Assembly: GCF_001429395.1 (NCBI RefSeq)
Contig: NZ_LMJT01000018.1
Coordinates: 1 to 64,000, forward strand
Length of the DNA stretch: 64,000 bases
Origin: Allobosea sp. Root381
GTDB lineage: Bacteria > Pseudomonadota > Alphaproteobacteria > Rhizobiales > Beijerinckiaceae
Direction: 5' to 3'
Under the pieces are notes generated by a model, which saw nothing but the letters and a program-made list of their open reading frames with translations, did no database searches and was not told the DNA's origin. Made by a program: the position numbers and the translations under genes. The first letter of the stretch is position 1, and each line of letters starts with the position of its first letter. Below are positions 1 to 7,337 of the stretch, piece by piece.

Positions 1-240
1 GGTGGCCCGGCCGCGCTCTATGTCCGCCCCCACCATCTCAAGCTCGTCGACGAGGCCCCGCTCTCGATCCCCGGAATCGTCGAGCAGGTCCGCCGAACAG
101 GCCCCCTCCGCCGCGCCGAAATCACCGTCGCAGGCCTCGCCAAACGCCTCGACCTCGACCTCACATCACAACTCGCGCCCGCAATCGGTGAACGCGTCCG
201 CGTGAAGATCACTCACGCAACAGCCTTCGCGGCGGGATAA
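1..240 (+). CDS. cysA: Sulfate/thiosulfate ABC transporter ATPase CysA, C-terminal end only
   Basis: Only the last 79 codons are inside the window; the frame is open from base 1 and ends at TAA 238-240. The visible part starts GGPAALYVRPHHLKLVDEAP, which matches the TOBE-like regulatory tail of CysA-type ATPases (an A-x-YVRPH-x-L segment followed by a beta-rich tail). The catalytic ATPase domain would lie upstream, outside the window. CysA energises the CysTW-P sulfate/thiosulfate importer at the inner face of the cytoplasmic membrane. Lying next to the sulfite reductase cluster fits this role. A shifted frame on the same strand is also open but gives a serine/arginine-rich protein with no family resemblance. 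Confidence 0.72.
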   Translation, partial: GGPAALYVRPHHLKLVDEAPLSIPGIVEQVRRTGPLRRAEITVAGLAKRLDLDLTSQLAPAIGERVRVKITHATAFAAG

Positions 241-311
241 ATCGCCCAAGCGCGAGGATTATTTTACTCCTTTCTTTGTGTAATTTGAAATATCCATGCT
301 CTTTGCGTGAA

Positions 312-340
312 TTGATCCAAACCGTAGATTCCCCTAGATT
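312..340 (+). promoter_or_regulatory. Candidate sigma70-type promoter of the sulfite reductase operon
   Basis: TTGATC (312-317) and TAGATT (335-340) are separated by 17 bases, a standard -35/-10 layout. The region from 241 to 330 is unusually AT-rich for this genome. Transcription would begin near 347, inside the palindrome at 338-363, so a protein bound there would cover the -10 box and start site. Inferred from sequence only. Confidence 0.45.
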
Positions 341-363
341 CCGTTCGGAATACAGAACGGAAT
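338..363. promoter_or_regulatory. Perfect palindrome GTTC-N8-GAAC, candidate operator of the cys operon
   Basis: ATTCCGTTC (338-346) and GAACGGAAT (355-363) form a perfect 9-base inverted repeat around an 8-base spacer. The core GTTC-N8-GAAC recurs at 55476 and 23907 and, with one change, at 23749. The site starts inside the proposed -10 box. It is not the alphaproteobacterial LexA box, which is a direct repeat with a 7-base gap. Confidence 0.55.
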
Positions 364-481
364 GACAATGACGAAATTGCCGCATCTGGCGGATATCAGG
401 CCAGCGAAACTGACTTTCCTGACCCCTCCGCTGGATGCCGCGCGGACTGGTCGGCATCGCCGAACAGCCATGGTGCCGTGA
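362..481 (+). CDS. Possible 39-residue leader peptide coupled to the DUF2849 gene
   Basis: A short frame begins at ATG 362, overlapping the last bases of the operator palindrome, and ends with TGA 479-481. That stop overlaps the next ATG as TGATG, a layout typical of termination-reinitiation coupling. The peptide starts MTMTKLPHLADIRPAKLTFL and has no cysteine and no recognisable domain. There is no clear Shine-Dalgarno sequence, and with a start site near 347 the message would be nearly leaderless. It may be a translated leader or simply untranslated 5-prime sequence. Confidence 0.3.
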   Translation: MTMTKLPHLADIRPAKLTFLTPPLDAARTGRHRRTAMVP

Positions 482-837
482 TGGCGGCCGCCCCGAAGCG
501 CCCTCCGCTCCCGGTCATCCTCCTCGCCAACGACCTGCTCGACGGCGATGTCGTCTTTGCGCGAGCCGAAGATGCCGGAGCGCTTTCCTGGACGCGCGAC
601 CCGGCGCTCGCGCTCGTCGCCGCCGAAGAGCCCGACGCCGTCCGGCTGGAAGGGTTCGCTGCCGCGGAAATCGCGGCGCAGCATGTGGTGGATGCCTATC
701 TCGTCGATGTCGCGATCGGCGCCGACGGCCCGGTGCCACGCCATTTTCGCGAGCGCTTCAAGACGCTCGGACCGAGCAACCGCCCCGATCTGGGCAAGCA
801 GGCGGGCGAAGGCATTGCCGCCCGCCGGAGCGCCTGA
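481..837 (+). CDS. DUF2849 family protein of the sulfite reductase cluster
   Basis: This 118-residue soluble protein starts MAAAPKRPPLPVILLANDLL and contains the segment LANDLLDGDVVF near its start, as in the DUF2849 family. That family is found almost only beside cysI/cysG in alphaproteobacteria. Its biochemical role is unknown; a helper role in sulfite reduction is inferred from gene order. The ATG at 481 overlaps the stop of a short upstream frame, and a GTG at 478 is an alternative start one codon earlier. Three bases separate it from cysI. It is the first full gene of an apparent operon running to 4741. Confidence 0.72.
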   Translation: MAAAPKRPPLPVILLANDLLDGDVVFARAEDAGALSWTRDPALALVAAEEPDAVRLEGFAAAEIAAQHVVDAYLVDVAIGADGPVPRHFRERFKTLGPSNRPDLGKQAGEGIAARRSA

Positions 838-840
838 ACG

Positions 841-2511
841 ATGTATCGCTACGATGAGTTCGACGAGCGCTTCGTGCGCGACCGGGTCGCCCAGTTCAGC
901 GACCAGGTTGCCCGGCGCCTAGACGGGTCCCTGACCGAAGACGAATTCAAGCCGCTGCGACTGAAGAACGGCGTCTATCTGCAGCTGCACGCCTATATGC
1001 TGCGCATCGCCGTGCCCTATGGCACGCTCTCGTCGAAGCAGATGCGGCAGCTCGCCCTGATCGGAGAGCGCTTCGATCGCGGCTATGGCCACTTCACCAC
1101 CCGCCAGAACCTCCAGTTCAACTGGCCGAAGCTGCGCGACGTGCCCGAGATCCTGGGATTGCTGGCCGATGTCGAGATGCACTGCATCCAGACCTCCGGC
1201 AACTGCATCCGCAACGTCACGGCAGACCATTTCGCCGGCGTCGCCCAGGACGAGATCGAGGATCCCCGCCCGGTCTGCGAGCTGATCCGGCAATGGTCTA
1301 CGGCCCATCCCGAATTCAGCTACCTGCCGCGCAAGTTCAAGATCGCCGCGACCGGGGCGCAGCACGATCGCGCCGTCACCAAGGCGCACGACATCGGCCT
1401 GCGGATCGTCCGGCACCCCGACAGCGGCGAAATCGGCTACGAGATCAGCGTCGGCGGCGGCCTCGGTCGCACGCCCATGATCGGCAAGGTCGTCCGCGAT
1501 TTCCTGCCCAAGCCCGATCTTCTCGCCTATCTCGAGGCGATCATGCGCGTCTACAACCAGGAGGGCCGGCGCGACAACAAGTACAAGGCGCGCGTCAAGA
1601 TCCTGGTGCACGAAATCGGAACCGAGGAGTTCCGCAGCAGGGTCGAAGCCGAGTTCGCGACGCTCGACGGCCCCTCGGTCAACGCCGATCCCGAGGAGCT
1701 GGCCCGGATCGAGGCGTATTTCGCACCGCCGGCCTATGAGACCCTGCCGCGGGAGAGCGCGGCGCTGGCCGCGGCGCGGGCATCGAACCCCGCCTTCGAC
1801 CGCTGGGCCGGCACCAACCTGACCCCGCATCGCGCCGACGGCTACAGCGCCGTGACGATCTCGCTGAAGCCGATCGGCCTGGCGCCGGGCGATGCGACAT
1901 CCGAGCAGATGCGCGTCATCGCGGATCTGGCCGAGCGCTACTCCTTCGACGAGCTTCGCGTCACCCATGCGCAGAACATCGTGCTGCCCCATGTCCGGCA
2001 GGACGATCTCCACGCCATCTGGGAAGCGCTGGTCCCGGCCGGGCTCGCGACCGCCAATAGCGGCCTCATCACCGACATCATCGCCTGCCCCGGCCTCGAC
2101 TACTGCGCGCTGGCGACCGCCCGTTCGATCCCGATCGCCCAGGCCATCCAGCAACGCTTCGAGGATGCCGAGCGGCAGACCGAAATCGGCGAGCTGAACA
2201 TCAAGATCTCGGGCTGCATCAACGCCTGCGGCCATCACCATGTCGGCCATATCGGCATTCTCGGGCTCGAGAAGCGCGGCATCGAATCCTATCAGATCAC
2301 GCTCGGCGGTGACGCGACCGAGAACGCCGCCGTGGGCGAAATCCTCGGCCCGGGCCTGCCTGCGGAAGAGGTGCCGGGCGCGATCGAGGCGATCGTCGGC
2401 GTCTACGAGGCCGAGCGGAACGATGGCGAGCGCTTCATCGAGACGGTGAAGCGGGTCGGACTGTCGCCCTTCAAGGCAGCTTTCAAGGAATTGTCCCATG
2501 CTGCTGATTGA
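841..2511 (+). CDS. cysI: Assimilatory sulfite reductase hemoprotein (nitrite/sulfite reductase family)
   Basis: The 556-residue protein catalyses the six-electron reduction of sulfite to sulfide using siroheme coupled to a 4Fe-4S cluster. Two ferredoxin-like half-domains are followed by siroheme/4Fe-4S domains. The cluster ligands are visible as C416-X5-C422 (in CPGLDYCALA) and C459-X3-C463 (in SGCINACGHHHVGH). The N-terminal motif FDRGYGHFTTRQNLQFNW is the substrate/siroheme-binding stretch typical of the family. The cytoplasmic enzyme is of the one-polypeptide alphaproteobacterial type, with no separate CysJ flavoprotein beside it, so the electron donor is unclear. Nitrite reductase is the main alternative, but DUF2849, DUF934 and cysG neighbours favour sulfite. 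Confidence 0.93.
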   Translation: MYRYDEFDERFVRDRVAQFSDQVARRLDGSLTEDEFKPLRLKNGVYLQLHAYMLRIAVPYGTLSSKQMRQLALIGERFDRGYGHFTTRQNLQFNWPKLRDVPEILGLLADVEMHCIQTSGNCIRNVTADHFAGVAQDEIEDPRPVCELIRQWSTAHPEFSYLPRKFKIAATGAQHDRAVTKAHDIGLRIVRHPDSGEIGYEISVGGGLGRTPMIGKVVRDFLPKPDLLAYLEAIMRVYNQEGRRDNKYKARVKILVHEIGTEEFRSRVEAEFATLDGPSVNADPEELARIEAYFAPPAYETLPRESAALAAARASNPAFDRWAGTNLTPHRADGYSAVTISLKPIGLAPGDATSEQMRVIADLAERYSFDELRVTHAQNIVLPHVRQDDLHAIWEALVPAGLATANSGLITDIIACPGLDYCALATARSIPIAQAIQQRFEDAERQTEIGELNIKISGCINACGHHHVGHIGILGLEKRGIESYQITLGGDATENAAVGEILGPGLPAEEVPGAIEAIVGVYEAERNDGERFIETVKRVGLSPFKAAFKELSHAAD

Positions 2512-3019
2512 TCGCGAGGGCTCGGCGACGGAAGCCTGGACGCGCGCCGACGGCGCCGCGATCGGGAACCTCTCCCACGCATTGGTCGGGTGGGACGCTC
2601 TGCCCGAAGCGCTCGACCAGAAATCCTCCGACCAGAAGATCGGCGTCCTGGTCCCTAATTCGCTTCCAAGCGAGGCATTGAAGCCCTTCTTCGACCAGCT
2701 CGCCCTCGTCGCCATCGGCTTTCCCGCCTTTGCCGATGGCCGCGGCTTCAGCCTTGCGAAGGTGCTGCGACGCGAAGGGTTTCGCGGGACGCTGCGTGCG
2801 TCGGGCCCGCTGATCCCCGACCAGTTCGACTATGCGATCGCGTGCGGTTTCGACGAAATCGAGCTGCCTGAGGCCAGCGCCTCGCGGCAAAGCGCGCTGC
2901 AGTGGCAGCAGGCCCGCGGCCGCCTCAGCCGGACCTATCAGCGAGGCTACACCCGGGACGGCAATATTCTGGACCGGCGCCGGCTCGCGCGGGCAGCGGC
3001 CAACAGCCCGGCAGGCTGA
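2498..3019 (+). CDS. DUF934 family protein, sulfite reductase-associated
   Basis: This 173-residue protein overlaps the end of cysI by 14 bases, with AAGGAA as a ribosome binding site inside cysI, so the two are probably translationally coupled. DUF934 proteins occur almost universally next to cysI in proteobacteria. They are sometimes called oxidoreductase-associated and are thought to help electron supply or assembly of the reductase, but the function is unproven. The C-terminal part includes SRTYQRGYTRDGNILDRRRL, the R-x-Y-x-R-G-Y pattern seen in this family. No membrane segment or signal peptide is visible. Confidence 0.85.
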   Translation: MLLIDREGSATEAWTRADGAAIGNLSHALVGWDALPEALDQKSSDQKIGVLVPNSLPSEALKPFFDQLALVAIGFPAFADGRGFSLAKVLRREGFRGTLRASGPLIPDQFDYAIACGFDEIELPEASASRQSALQWQQARGRLSRTYQRGYTRDGNILDRRRLARAAANSPAG

Positions 3020-3023
3020 CGAG

Positions 3024-3254
3024 ATGGAAGAGCACGCCCGGAACGAGGAGGCGGCCGATATGGACAGAGCAAGCTCCTGGAACGAAGCGACGCCCGATAG
3101 CGAATTCGCCCGTATCTTGCCGCGCCGTCCGTTCGAGCGCTGGATCGTTGCCGGGCTGTGGCTGCTCATCGCAGCGCTGCTCGCCGGCCGGCTCGTTCTG
3201 CCTGCCCCTTCCGGCGAGGCACCTCCGTCGGCCGCCCAGGTCACGATACGGTGA
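3024..3254 (+). CDS. Small single-span membrane protein between DUF934 and cysG
   Basis: The 76-residue frame starts MEEHARNEEAADMDRASSWN. It has an acidic/polar N-terminal half, one hydrophobic helix (WIVAGLWLLIAALLAGRLVL, about residues 44-63) and a short proline-rich tail. Only four bases separate it from DUF934, and its TGA overlaps the GTG start of cysG as GTGA. This tight packing, more than any homology, supports it as a gene. Its role is unknown; anchoring part of the sulfite reduction machinery at the membrane is a guess. An internal ATG at 3060 could also serve as the start. Confidence 0.6.
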   Translation: MEEHARNEEAADMDRASSWNEATPDSEFARILPRRPFERWIVAGLWLLIAALLAGRLVLPAPSGEAPPSAAQVTIR

Positions 3255-4741
3255 CGGAAAGCCCGCGAGAGCACCTGCATGCCCAACGCATAGGGGCGCT
3301 CGCGACCTTGCCGCTGTTCCACAACCTGGTGGGGCGCAAGGCCGTCGTAGCGGGCGAGAGCGAAGGTGCGCTCTGGAAAGCTGAATTGCTGGCGGCGGCG
3401 GGTGCCGACCTTCTGGTCCTGGCCGGCGAGAGCGCCGCCGCTTTTGCGGGGCTCGTCGCGGATCCGCCGGGAGGCCGCGTGACCGCCCTGCCCCGGCGCT
3501 GGCAACCCGACGATCTCGATGGCGCGGCGATTGCCGTAGGCGATATCCAGGATCGTGACGAGGCACTGGCTTTCGTCGCGGCGGCCCGGCGGGCGGGCGC
3601 GCCGGTGAATGTCGTCGACAAGCCTGAATTTTGCGATTTCGCCTTCGGCTCGTTGGTCAACCGCTCGCCGCTGCTCGTGGCGATATCGACCGACGGCGCC
3701 GCACCCGTCTTCGGCCAGGCGATCCGTGCCAAGATCGAGGCGCTGCTGCCGGCCGGGTTGAGCCGGTGGGCTCAGGCCGCGAAGGATTGGCGCCCGGCGG
3801 TGCAACGGCGCGATCTGCCTTTCGGGCTGCGCCGGGCCTTCTGGGAACGGTTTACGGCGAAGGCGCTGGCGGAGCCTCTCCGCCGGCCCGACAGCCAGGA
3901 CGAAGCATCGCTGTTTGCCGAGCTCGCCCGCATGGAAGCGCAGCCGTCGGGCGTCGGCCGCGTGACGCTCGTCGGTGCCGGCCCGGGCGACCCGGAGTTG
4001 CTGACGTTGAAGGCGCTGCGGACCCTGCAGAGCGCCGACATCATCCTCTACGACGCGCTCGTCTCGCCCGGCGTGCTGGAACTGGCGCGACGCGAAGCCA
4101 AGCGCATGCTGGTCGGCAAGACCGGCCATGGCCCCTCCTGCAAGCAGGAGGACATCAACGCCACGATGACCTCGCTCGCCGCGCAGGGAAAACATGTGGT
4201 TCGCCTTAAGGGCGGCGATCCCGGGATTTTCGGGCGCGCGGGCGAGGAGATCGAGGCTTGCGCCGCCGCCGGGATCCCGGTCGCGATCGTGCCGGGGATT
4301 TCCGCGGCGCAGGGTGCTGCCGCCGCGCTGGGCGTATCCCTGACGCATCGCGACCATGCGCGGCGCCTGCAGTTCGTCACGGGTCACGCCCGCAATGGGC
4401 AATTGCCGGATGATCTCGACTGGTCGGCTATCGCCGACCGGTACGCCACGACGGTCATCTATATGCCGCGCGTAACGCTGGCAGCCTTCCGTGACCAGGC
4501 CATCGCGGCCGGAATCGATCCTGCAACACCTGCGATTGCCGTTCTCGGCGCGACCCGCCCGGAAGAGGCACGCGTCAGCGGTACCATCGCGACGCTGCCT
4601 GACCGCATCGGCGACCTGCCAGCCAAGGGACCCGTCCTCGTCCTGATGGGCTGGAGCTTGGCCGCCGTCAGCGGTGAGATCTCTCACCGCGAACCAAATA
4701 GGCGCGACGCCGTGGAATGGCTGAGCCTAGCGTCGGCTTAG
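3251..4741 (+). CDS. cysG: Siroheme synthase CysG (uroporphyrinogen methyltransferase, dehydrogenase/ferrochelatase)
   Basis: The 496-residue bifunctional enzyme makes siroheme for CysI. The N-terminal half (about 1-225) is the NAD-dependent dehydrogenase/ferrochelatase; its glycine-rich loop reads VVAGESEGALWKAELL, less canonical than the usual GGG form. The C-terminal half is the SAM-dependent uroporphyrinogen-III C-methyltransferase, with VTLVGAGPGDPELLTLKA and VVRLKGGDPGIFGR. I chose GTG 3251 because it overlaps the previous stop as GTGA and gives a normal CysG N-terminus; the frame stays open further upstream, but that extension overlaps the small membrane protein. It is the last gene of the operon, with a hairpin shortly after it. 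In related genomes cysG usually precedes DUF2849; here it follows DUF934. Confidence 0.9.
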   Translation: MTESPREHLHAQRIGALATLPLFHNLVGRKAVVAGESEGALWKAELLAAAGADLLVLAGESAAAFAGLVADPPGGRVTALPRRWQPDDLDGAAIAVGDIQDRDEALAFVAAARRAGAPVNVVDKPEFCDFAFGSLVNRSPLLVAISTDGAAPVFGQAIRAKIEALLPAGLSRWAQAAKDWRPAVQRRDLPFGLRRAFWERFTAKALAEPLRRPDSQDEASLFAELARMEAQPSGVGRVTLVGAGPGDPELLTLKALRTLQSADIILYDALVSPGVLELARREAKRMLVGKTGHGPSCKQEDINATMTSLAAQGKHVVRLKGGDPGIFGRAGEEIEACAAAGIPVAIVPGISAAQGAAAALGVSLTHRDHARRLQFVTGHARNGQLPDDLDWSAIADRYATTVIYMPRVTLAAFRDQAIAAGIDPATPAIAVLGATRPEEARVSGTIATLPDRIGDLPAKGPVLVLMGWSLAAVSGEISHREPNRRDAVEWLSLASA

Positions 4742-5324
4742 CGTCCGTTTGGCAGGCCCGAGCTCCGAAAGGCGAGCGAGACGAACAAGGTCGAGCGCAC
4801 CTCTATCGGGAGGGCATTCTCCCCCTTCCCGATCGATCTTTGAAAACTGCTTTTATTGACCTCTAAAGAGATATCGAGAACACTTCAGGTATCGATCGGG
4901 CCGACCGCCAATCGATCGCAGTATTTACCTGATCACTCTGCCCCGCATGACAAATTCAAGAGCGGAACGGCGTTCTGCCAGTCGCGTTCCTGGAGACAGG
5001 CGGCAATTATTACTGTCGACCTGACTGCATGGTAGTGTCTCCGCCTTCCGTCCTTCGTGCACCCGGCGGGATGTGGCGGGTCGTGCCGCGGCAGATAGTG
5101 CGCAGCTGACGACCGCCTGCTCGCAGAGCACCGCAAACAGAAAGCACCGCTGCTTGCGGTGAACGGAGCCGCATGTCCAAAACCATCGCCACCTCAATGG
5201 AGCGCGACGCCCCCGGTAATATCTGCGGGTGGGTTGGCAGGGTCCGGTCGCTTCCGTCCCAACCAGCCGGCGCTATCCTGGCCGACAGGACTTTCCGCTC
5301 CGCATCGGGACGGAAAATCGGCTC
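4742..5324. other. 583-base intergenic region between cysG and ssuD
   Basis: A G/C-rich hairpin (ATCGGGA near 4805 pairing with TCCCGAT at 4827-4833) just after cysG is the likely operon terminator. AT-rich DNA around 4845-4900, including TTGACC at 4857, is the best promoter candidate for ssuD. Short frames such as 4949-5026 and 5030-5110 are open, but their peptides resemble nothing I recognise. GAACGGCGTTC at about 4965 is a small palindrome of unknown meaning. Confidence 0.4.
4805..4833 (+). terminator. Probable terminator hairpin after cysG
   Basis: ATCGGGAGGG (4805-4814) pairs imperfectly with CCCTTCCCGAT (4823-4833) around a short loop. It is followed by CGATCTTTG rather than a long T run. 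The position 64 bases after the cysG stop fits an operon end; the weak T tract keeps confidence modest. Confidence 0.4.
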
Positions 5325-6500
5325 GTGAGCATCTCCCCTGCCCCAAACGCCAACGTCCTCTGGTTCCTGCCGACCCATGGCGACGGGCGTTATCTCGGCA
5401 CCGCCAGCGGCGGCCGCCAGACCGATTTCGCCTATCTTCGCCAGATCGCCCAGGCGGCCGACAGCCTTGGCTATTACGGCGTGCTGCTGCCGACGGGCCG
5501 GAGCTGCGAGGATTCCTGGATCGTCGCCTCGGCGGTCGCGCCGACAACACAGAACCTGCGCTACCTCGTCGCGGTGCGGCCGGGCCTGCAGTCTCCGACC
5601 GTGGCGGCGCGCATGACGGCGACGCTCGATCGCATCTCGAACGGGCGCCTGCTCGTCAATGTCGTCACCGGCGGCGACCCGGTCGAGAATGCCGGGGACG
5701 GGATCTTCCTGTCCCATGACGAGCGCTACGAGGTGACGCGCGAGTTTCTTTCCGTCTATTCCGCCCTGCTGCGCGGCGAGACCGTGAAGCACGAGGGCAA
5801 GCATCTTCGCGTCGATGACGGCCAGTTGCTCTACCGGCCGGCGCAAGCCGGAGGCCCTCCGCTCTATTTCGGCGGTTCCTCGCCGACCGCCATCGATGTC
5901 GCGGCGCAGAGCATCGACAAATACCTGACCTGGGGCGAGCCGCCGGCCGCGGTCGCCGAGAAGATCGGCATCGTCGATCGGGCAGCGAAGGCCGCGGGCC
6001 GCAATGTCTCATTCGGCATTCGCCTCCACGTCGTCGTCCGTGAGACCGAAGCGGAGGCCTGGGCGGCGGCCGACAAGCTGATCAGCCATCTCGACGACGC
6101 CACGATCGCCAAGTCGCAGGCGGTCTTCGCGCGCATGGATTCCGAAGGCCAGCGCCGGATGTCAGCCCTTCATGGCGGCAGCCGCGCCAAGCTCGAGATT
6201 TCGCCCAATCTCTGGGCCGGGGTCGGCCTCGTCCGCGGCGGCGCCGGCACCGCGCTGGTCGGCAATCCCGAGCAGGTCGCTGCCCGGATCAAGGAGTACC
6301 AGGCCCTCGGCATCGACAGCTTCATCCTGTCCGGATACCCGCACCTCGAGGAAGCCTATCGCTTCGCCGAGCTCGTCTTTCCACTCCTCCGGCTCAATCA
6401 CGGCAAGCCGGCCTTTGCCGGCGTGGTCAATAACGGCCCCTTCGGCGAGACCATCGCCAACGACGTCAAGCCCGACCAGAAGCAGGCCGTCAGCCCATGA
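5325..6500 (+). CDS. ssuD: FMNH2-dependent alkanesulfonate monooxygenase
   Basis: The 391-residue enzyme of the bacterial luciferase-like superfamily uses reduced FMN and O2 to split alkanesulfonates into sulfite and an aldehyde. The SsuD signature is clear along its length: [15 protein letters not shown] at the start, [12 protein letters not shown] in the middle, [15 protein letters not shown] and YLTWGEPP further on, and the C-terminal [18 protein letters not shown] 5325 is preferred because it gives the normal SsuD N-terminus; the frame also stays open 32 codons upstream with unrelated sequence. Its stop overlaps the flavin reductase frame by four bases (ATGA). Released sulfite would go to CysI. 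One of six luciferase-like monooxygenases in the window and the most typical SsuD. Confidence 0.93.
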   Translation: MSISPAPNANVLWFLPTHGDGRYLGTASGGRQTDFAYLRQIAQAADSLGYYGVLLPTGRSCEDSWIVASAVAPTTQNLRYLVAVRPGLQSPTVAARMTATLDRISNGRLLVNVVTGGDPVENAGDGIFLSHDERYEVTREFLSVYSALLRGETVKHEGKHLRVDDGQLLYRPAQAGGPPLYFGGSSPTAIDVAAQSIDKYLTWGEPPAAVAEKIGIVDRAAKAAGRNVSFGIRLHVVVRETEAEAWAAADKLISHLDDATIAKSQAVFARMDSEGQRRMSALHGGSRAKLEISPNLWAGVGLVRGGAGTALVGNPEQVAARIKEYQALGIDSFILSGYPHLEEAYRFAELVFPLLRLNHGKPAFAGVVNNGPFGETIANDVKPDQKQAVSP

Positions 6501-6595
6501 CCGATAGCGCCGAGAGGCTGCCCGGCACCGTCGGGCGCAATGCGCCGGCCCGCGCAGCCATCGCCCCGACCACACGCTCCGAGGAGGCCAAGCCG

Positions 6596-7165
6596 ATGTC
6601 CGTCGTCACGCCCTTCCCTAAGCCTGCCAGCAGGATCCAGGACGATCCGGCCAGCTTCCGCCACGCCTTCCGGCATCTCGCCGGCGGCGTCAGCGTCATC
6701 ACCACCGGCCATGGCGACGAGCGCACCGGCCTGACCGCCACCTCCGTCGCCTCGCTCTCGGCCGAACCGCCGACCGTAATGTTCGGACTAAACCTGTCGT
6801 CGTCGAGCTTTCCCATCCTCGAAAGGAGCCGCGGCTTCGGCGTCAATTTCCTCAACGCGACGCAGAAGCCCGTCGCCGACCGCTTCGCCGGGCGCAAGGG
6901 AGAGAAGGGCGCGGCACGCTACGCCGATGCGGAATGGATCAGCGGCATGACCGGCGCGCCGCTGCTGATCGGTGCGCTGGCCGCACTCGACTGCGAGGTC
7001 GAGGAGATCATCGAGCGGCACTCCCACGCCATCGTCATCGGCCGCGTCCGTGACATCAGGCTCGGCGTCAATGATGCCGCATTGGTCTATTGGCGCGGCG
7101 ATTACGAGCGACTCGGCTGGATGTCCGAAGAGGTCACCACCGCACTGGGCCTGCGCGCCTTCTGA
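6596..7165 (+). CDS. NAD(P)H:flavin oxidoreductase, HpaC/NtaB-type, partner of SsuD
   Basis: This flavin reductase-like domain protein supplies FMNH2 to the monooxygenase. Visible family motifs are GVSVITTGHG, TGLTATSVASLSAEPPT and the C-terminal HSHAIVIGRVRDI with LVYWRGDY. A strong ribosome binding site GAGGAGG (6581-6587) lies eight bases before ATG 6596, giving 189 residues. An in-frame ATG at 6497 overlapping the ssuD stop (ATGA) would add a 33-residue low-complexity extension and is the alternative. It is of the FMN_red/HpaC barrel type rather than the flavodoxin-like SsuE of enterobacteria. A second copy lies at 29245. Confidence 0.85.
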   Translation: MSVVTPFPKPASRIQDDPASFRHAFRHLAGGVSVITTGHGDERTGLTATSVASLSAEPPTVMFGLNLSSSSFPILERSRGFGVNFLNATQKPVADRFAGRKGEKGAARYADAEWISGMTGAPLLIGALAALDCEVEEIIERHSHAIVIGRVRDIRLGVNDAALVYWRGDYERLGWMSEEVTTALGLRAF

Positions 7166-7241
7166 GGGCAACCCGTCTCTCGCCGGAGAAACCGCCATCG
7201 GCGTGACCGCATGTGAGTGAAACAGTCGCTTGACTCAATAT

Positions 7242-7258
7242 TCTATAATTCCGATATA
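7242..7258. promoter_or_regulatory. TCTAT-N7-ATATA site upstream of the Dpp-like importer (variant of the shared motif)
   Basis: TCTAT (7242-7246) and ATATA (7254-7258) flank seven bases, one base away from the perfect TCTAT-N7-ATAGA found at 14142, 29163 and 53851. It lies in an AT-rich stretch about 80 bases before the binding-protein start at 7338. The inner T-N11-A spacing is what LysR-type regulators often recognise. Confidence 0.45.
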
Positions 7259-7337
7259 TTTTTAGAACTATCGAATCCACAGGCTCCGGCCGTTATGGCC
7301 CGCGGAGCCCCGCTCGCCCCATGCAAGAGATCTCCTC

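Noticed and set aside
338..363. LexA (SOS) box
   Set aside because: Alphaproteobacterial LexA boxes are direct repeats with seven bases between. Here the arms are inverted with eight bases, and the neighbours are sulfur genes.
919..2715. Long open frame of 598 codons on the minus strand opposite cysI
   Set aside because: GC-rich codon bias keeps antisense frames open. The protein has no family motifs, while the plus strand encodes a complete CysI.
2483..4687. Minus-strand open frame of 734 codons opposite DUF934 and cysG
   Set aside because: Arginine/alanine-rich, no recognisable domain, and fully overlaps well-supported genes on the other strand.
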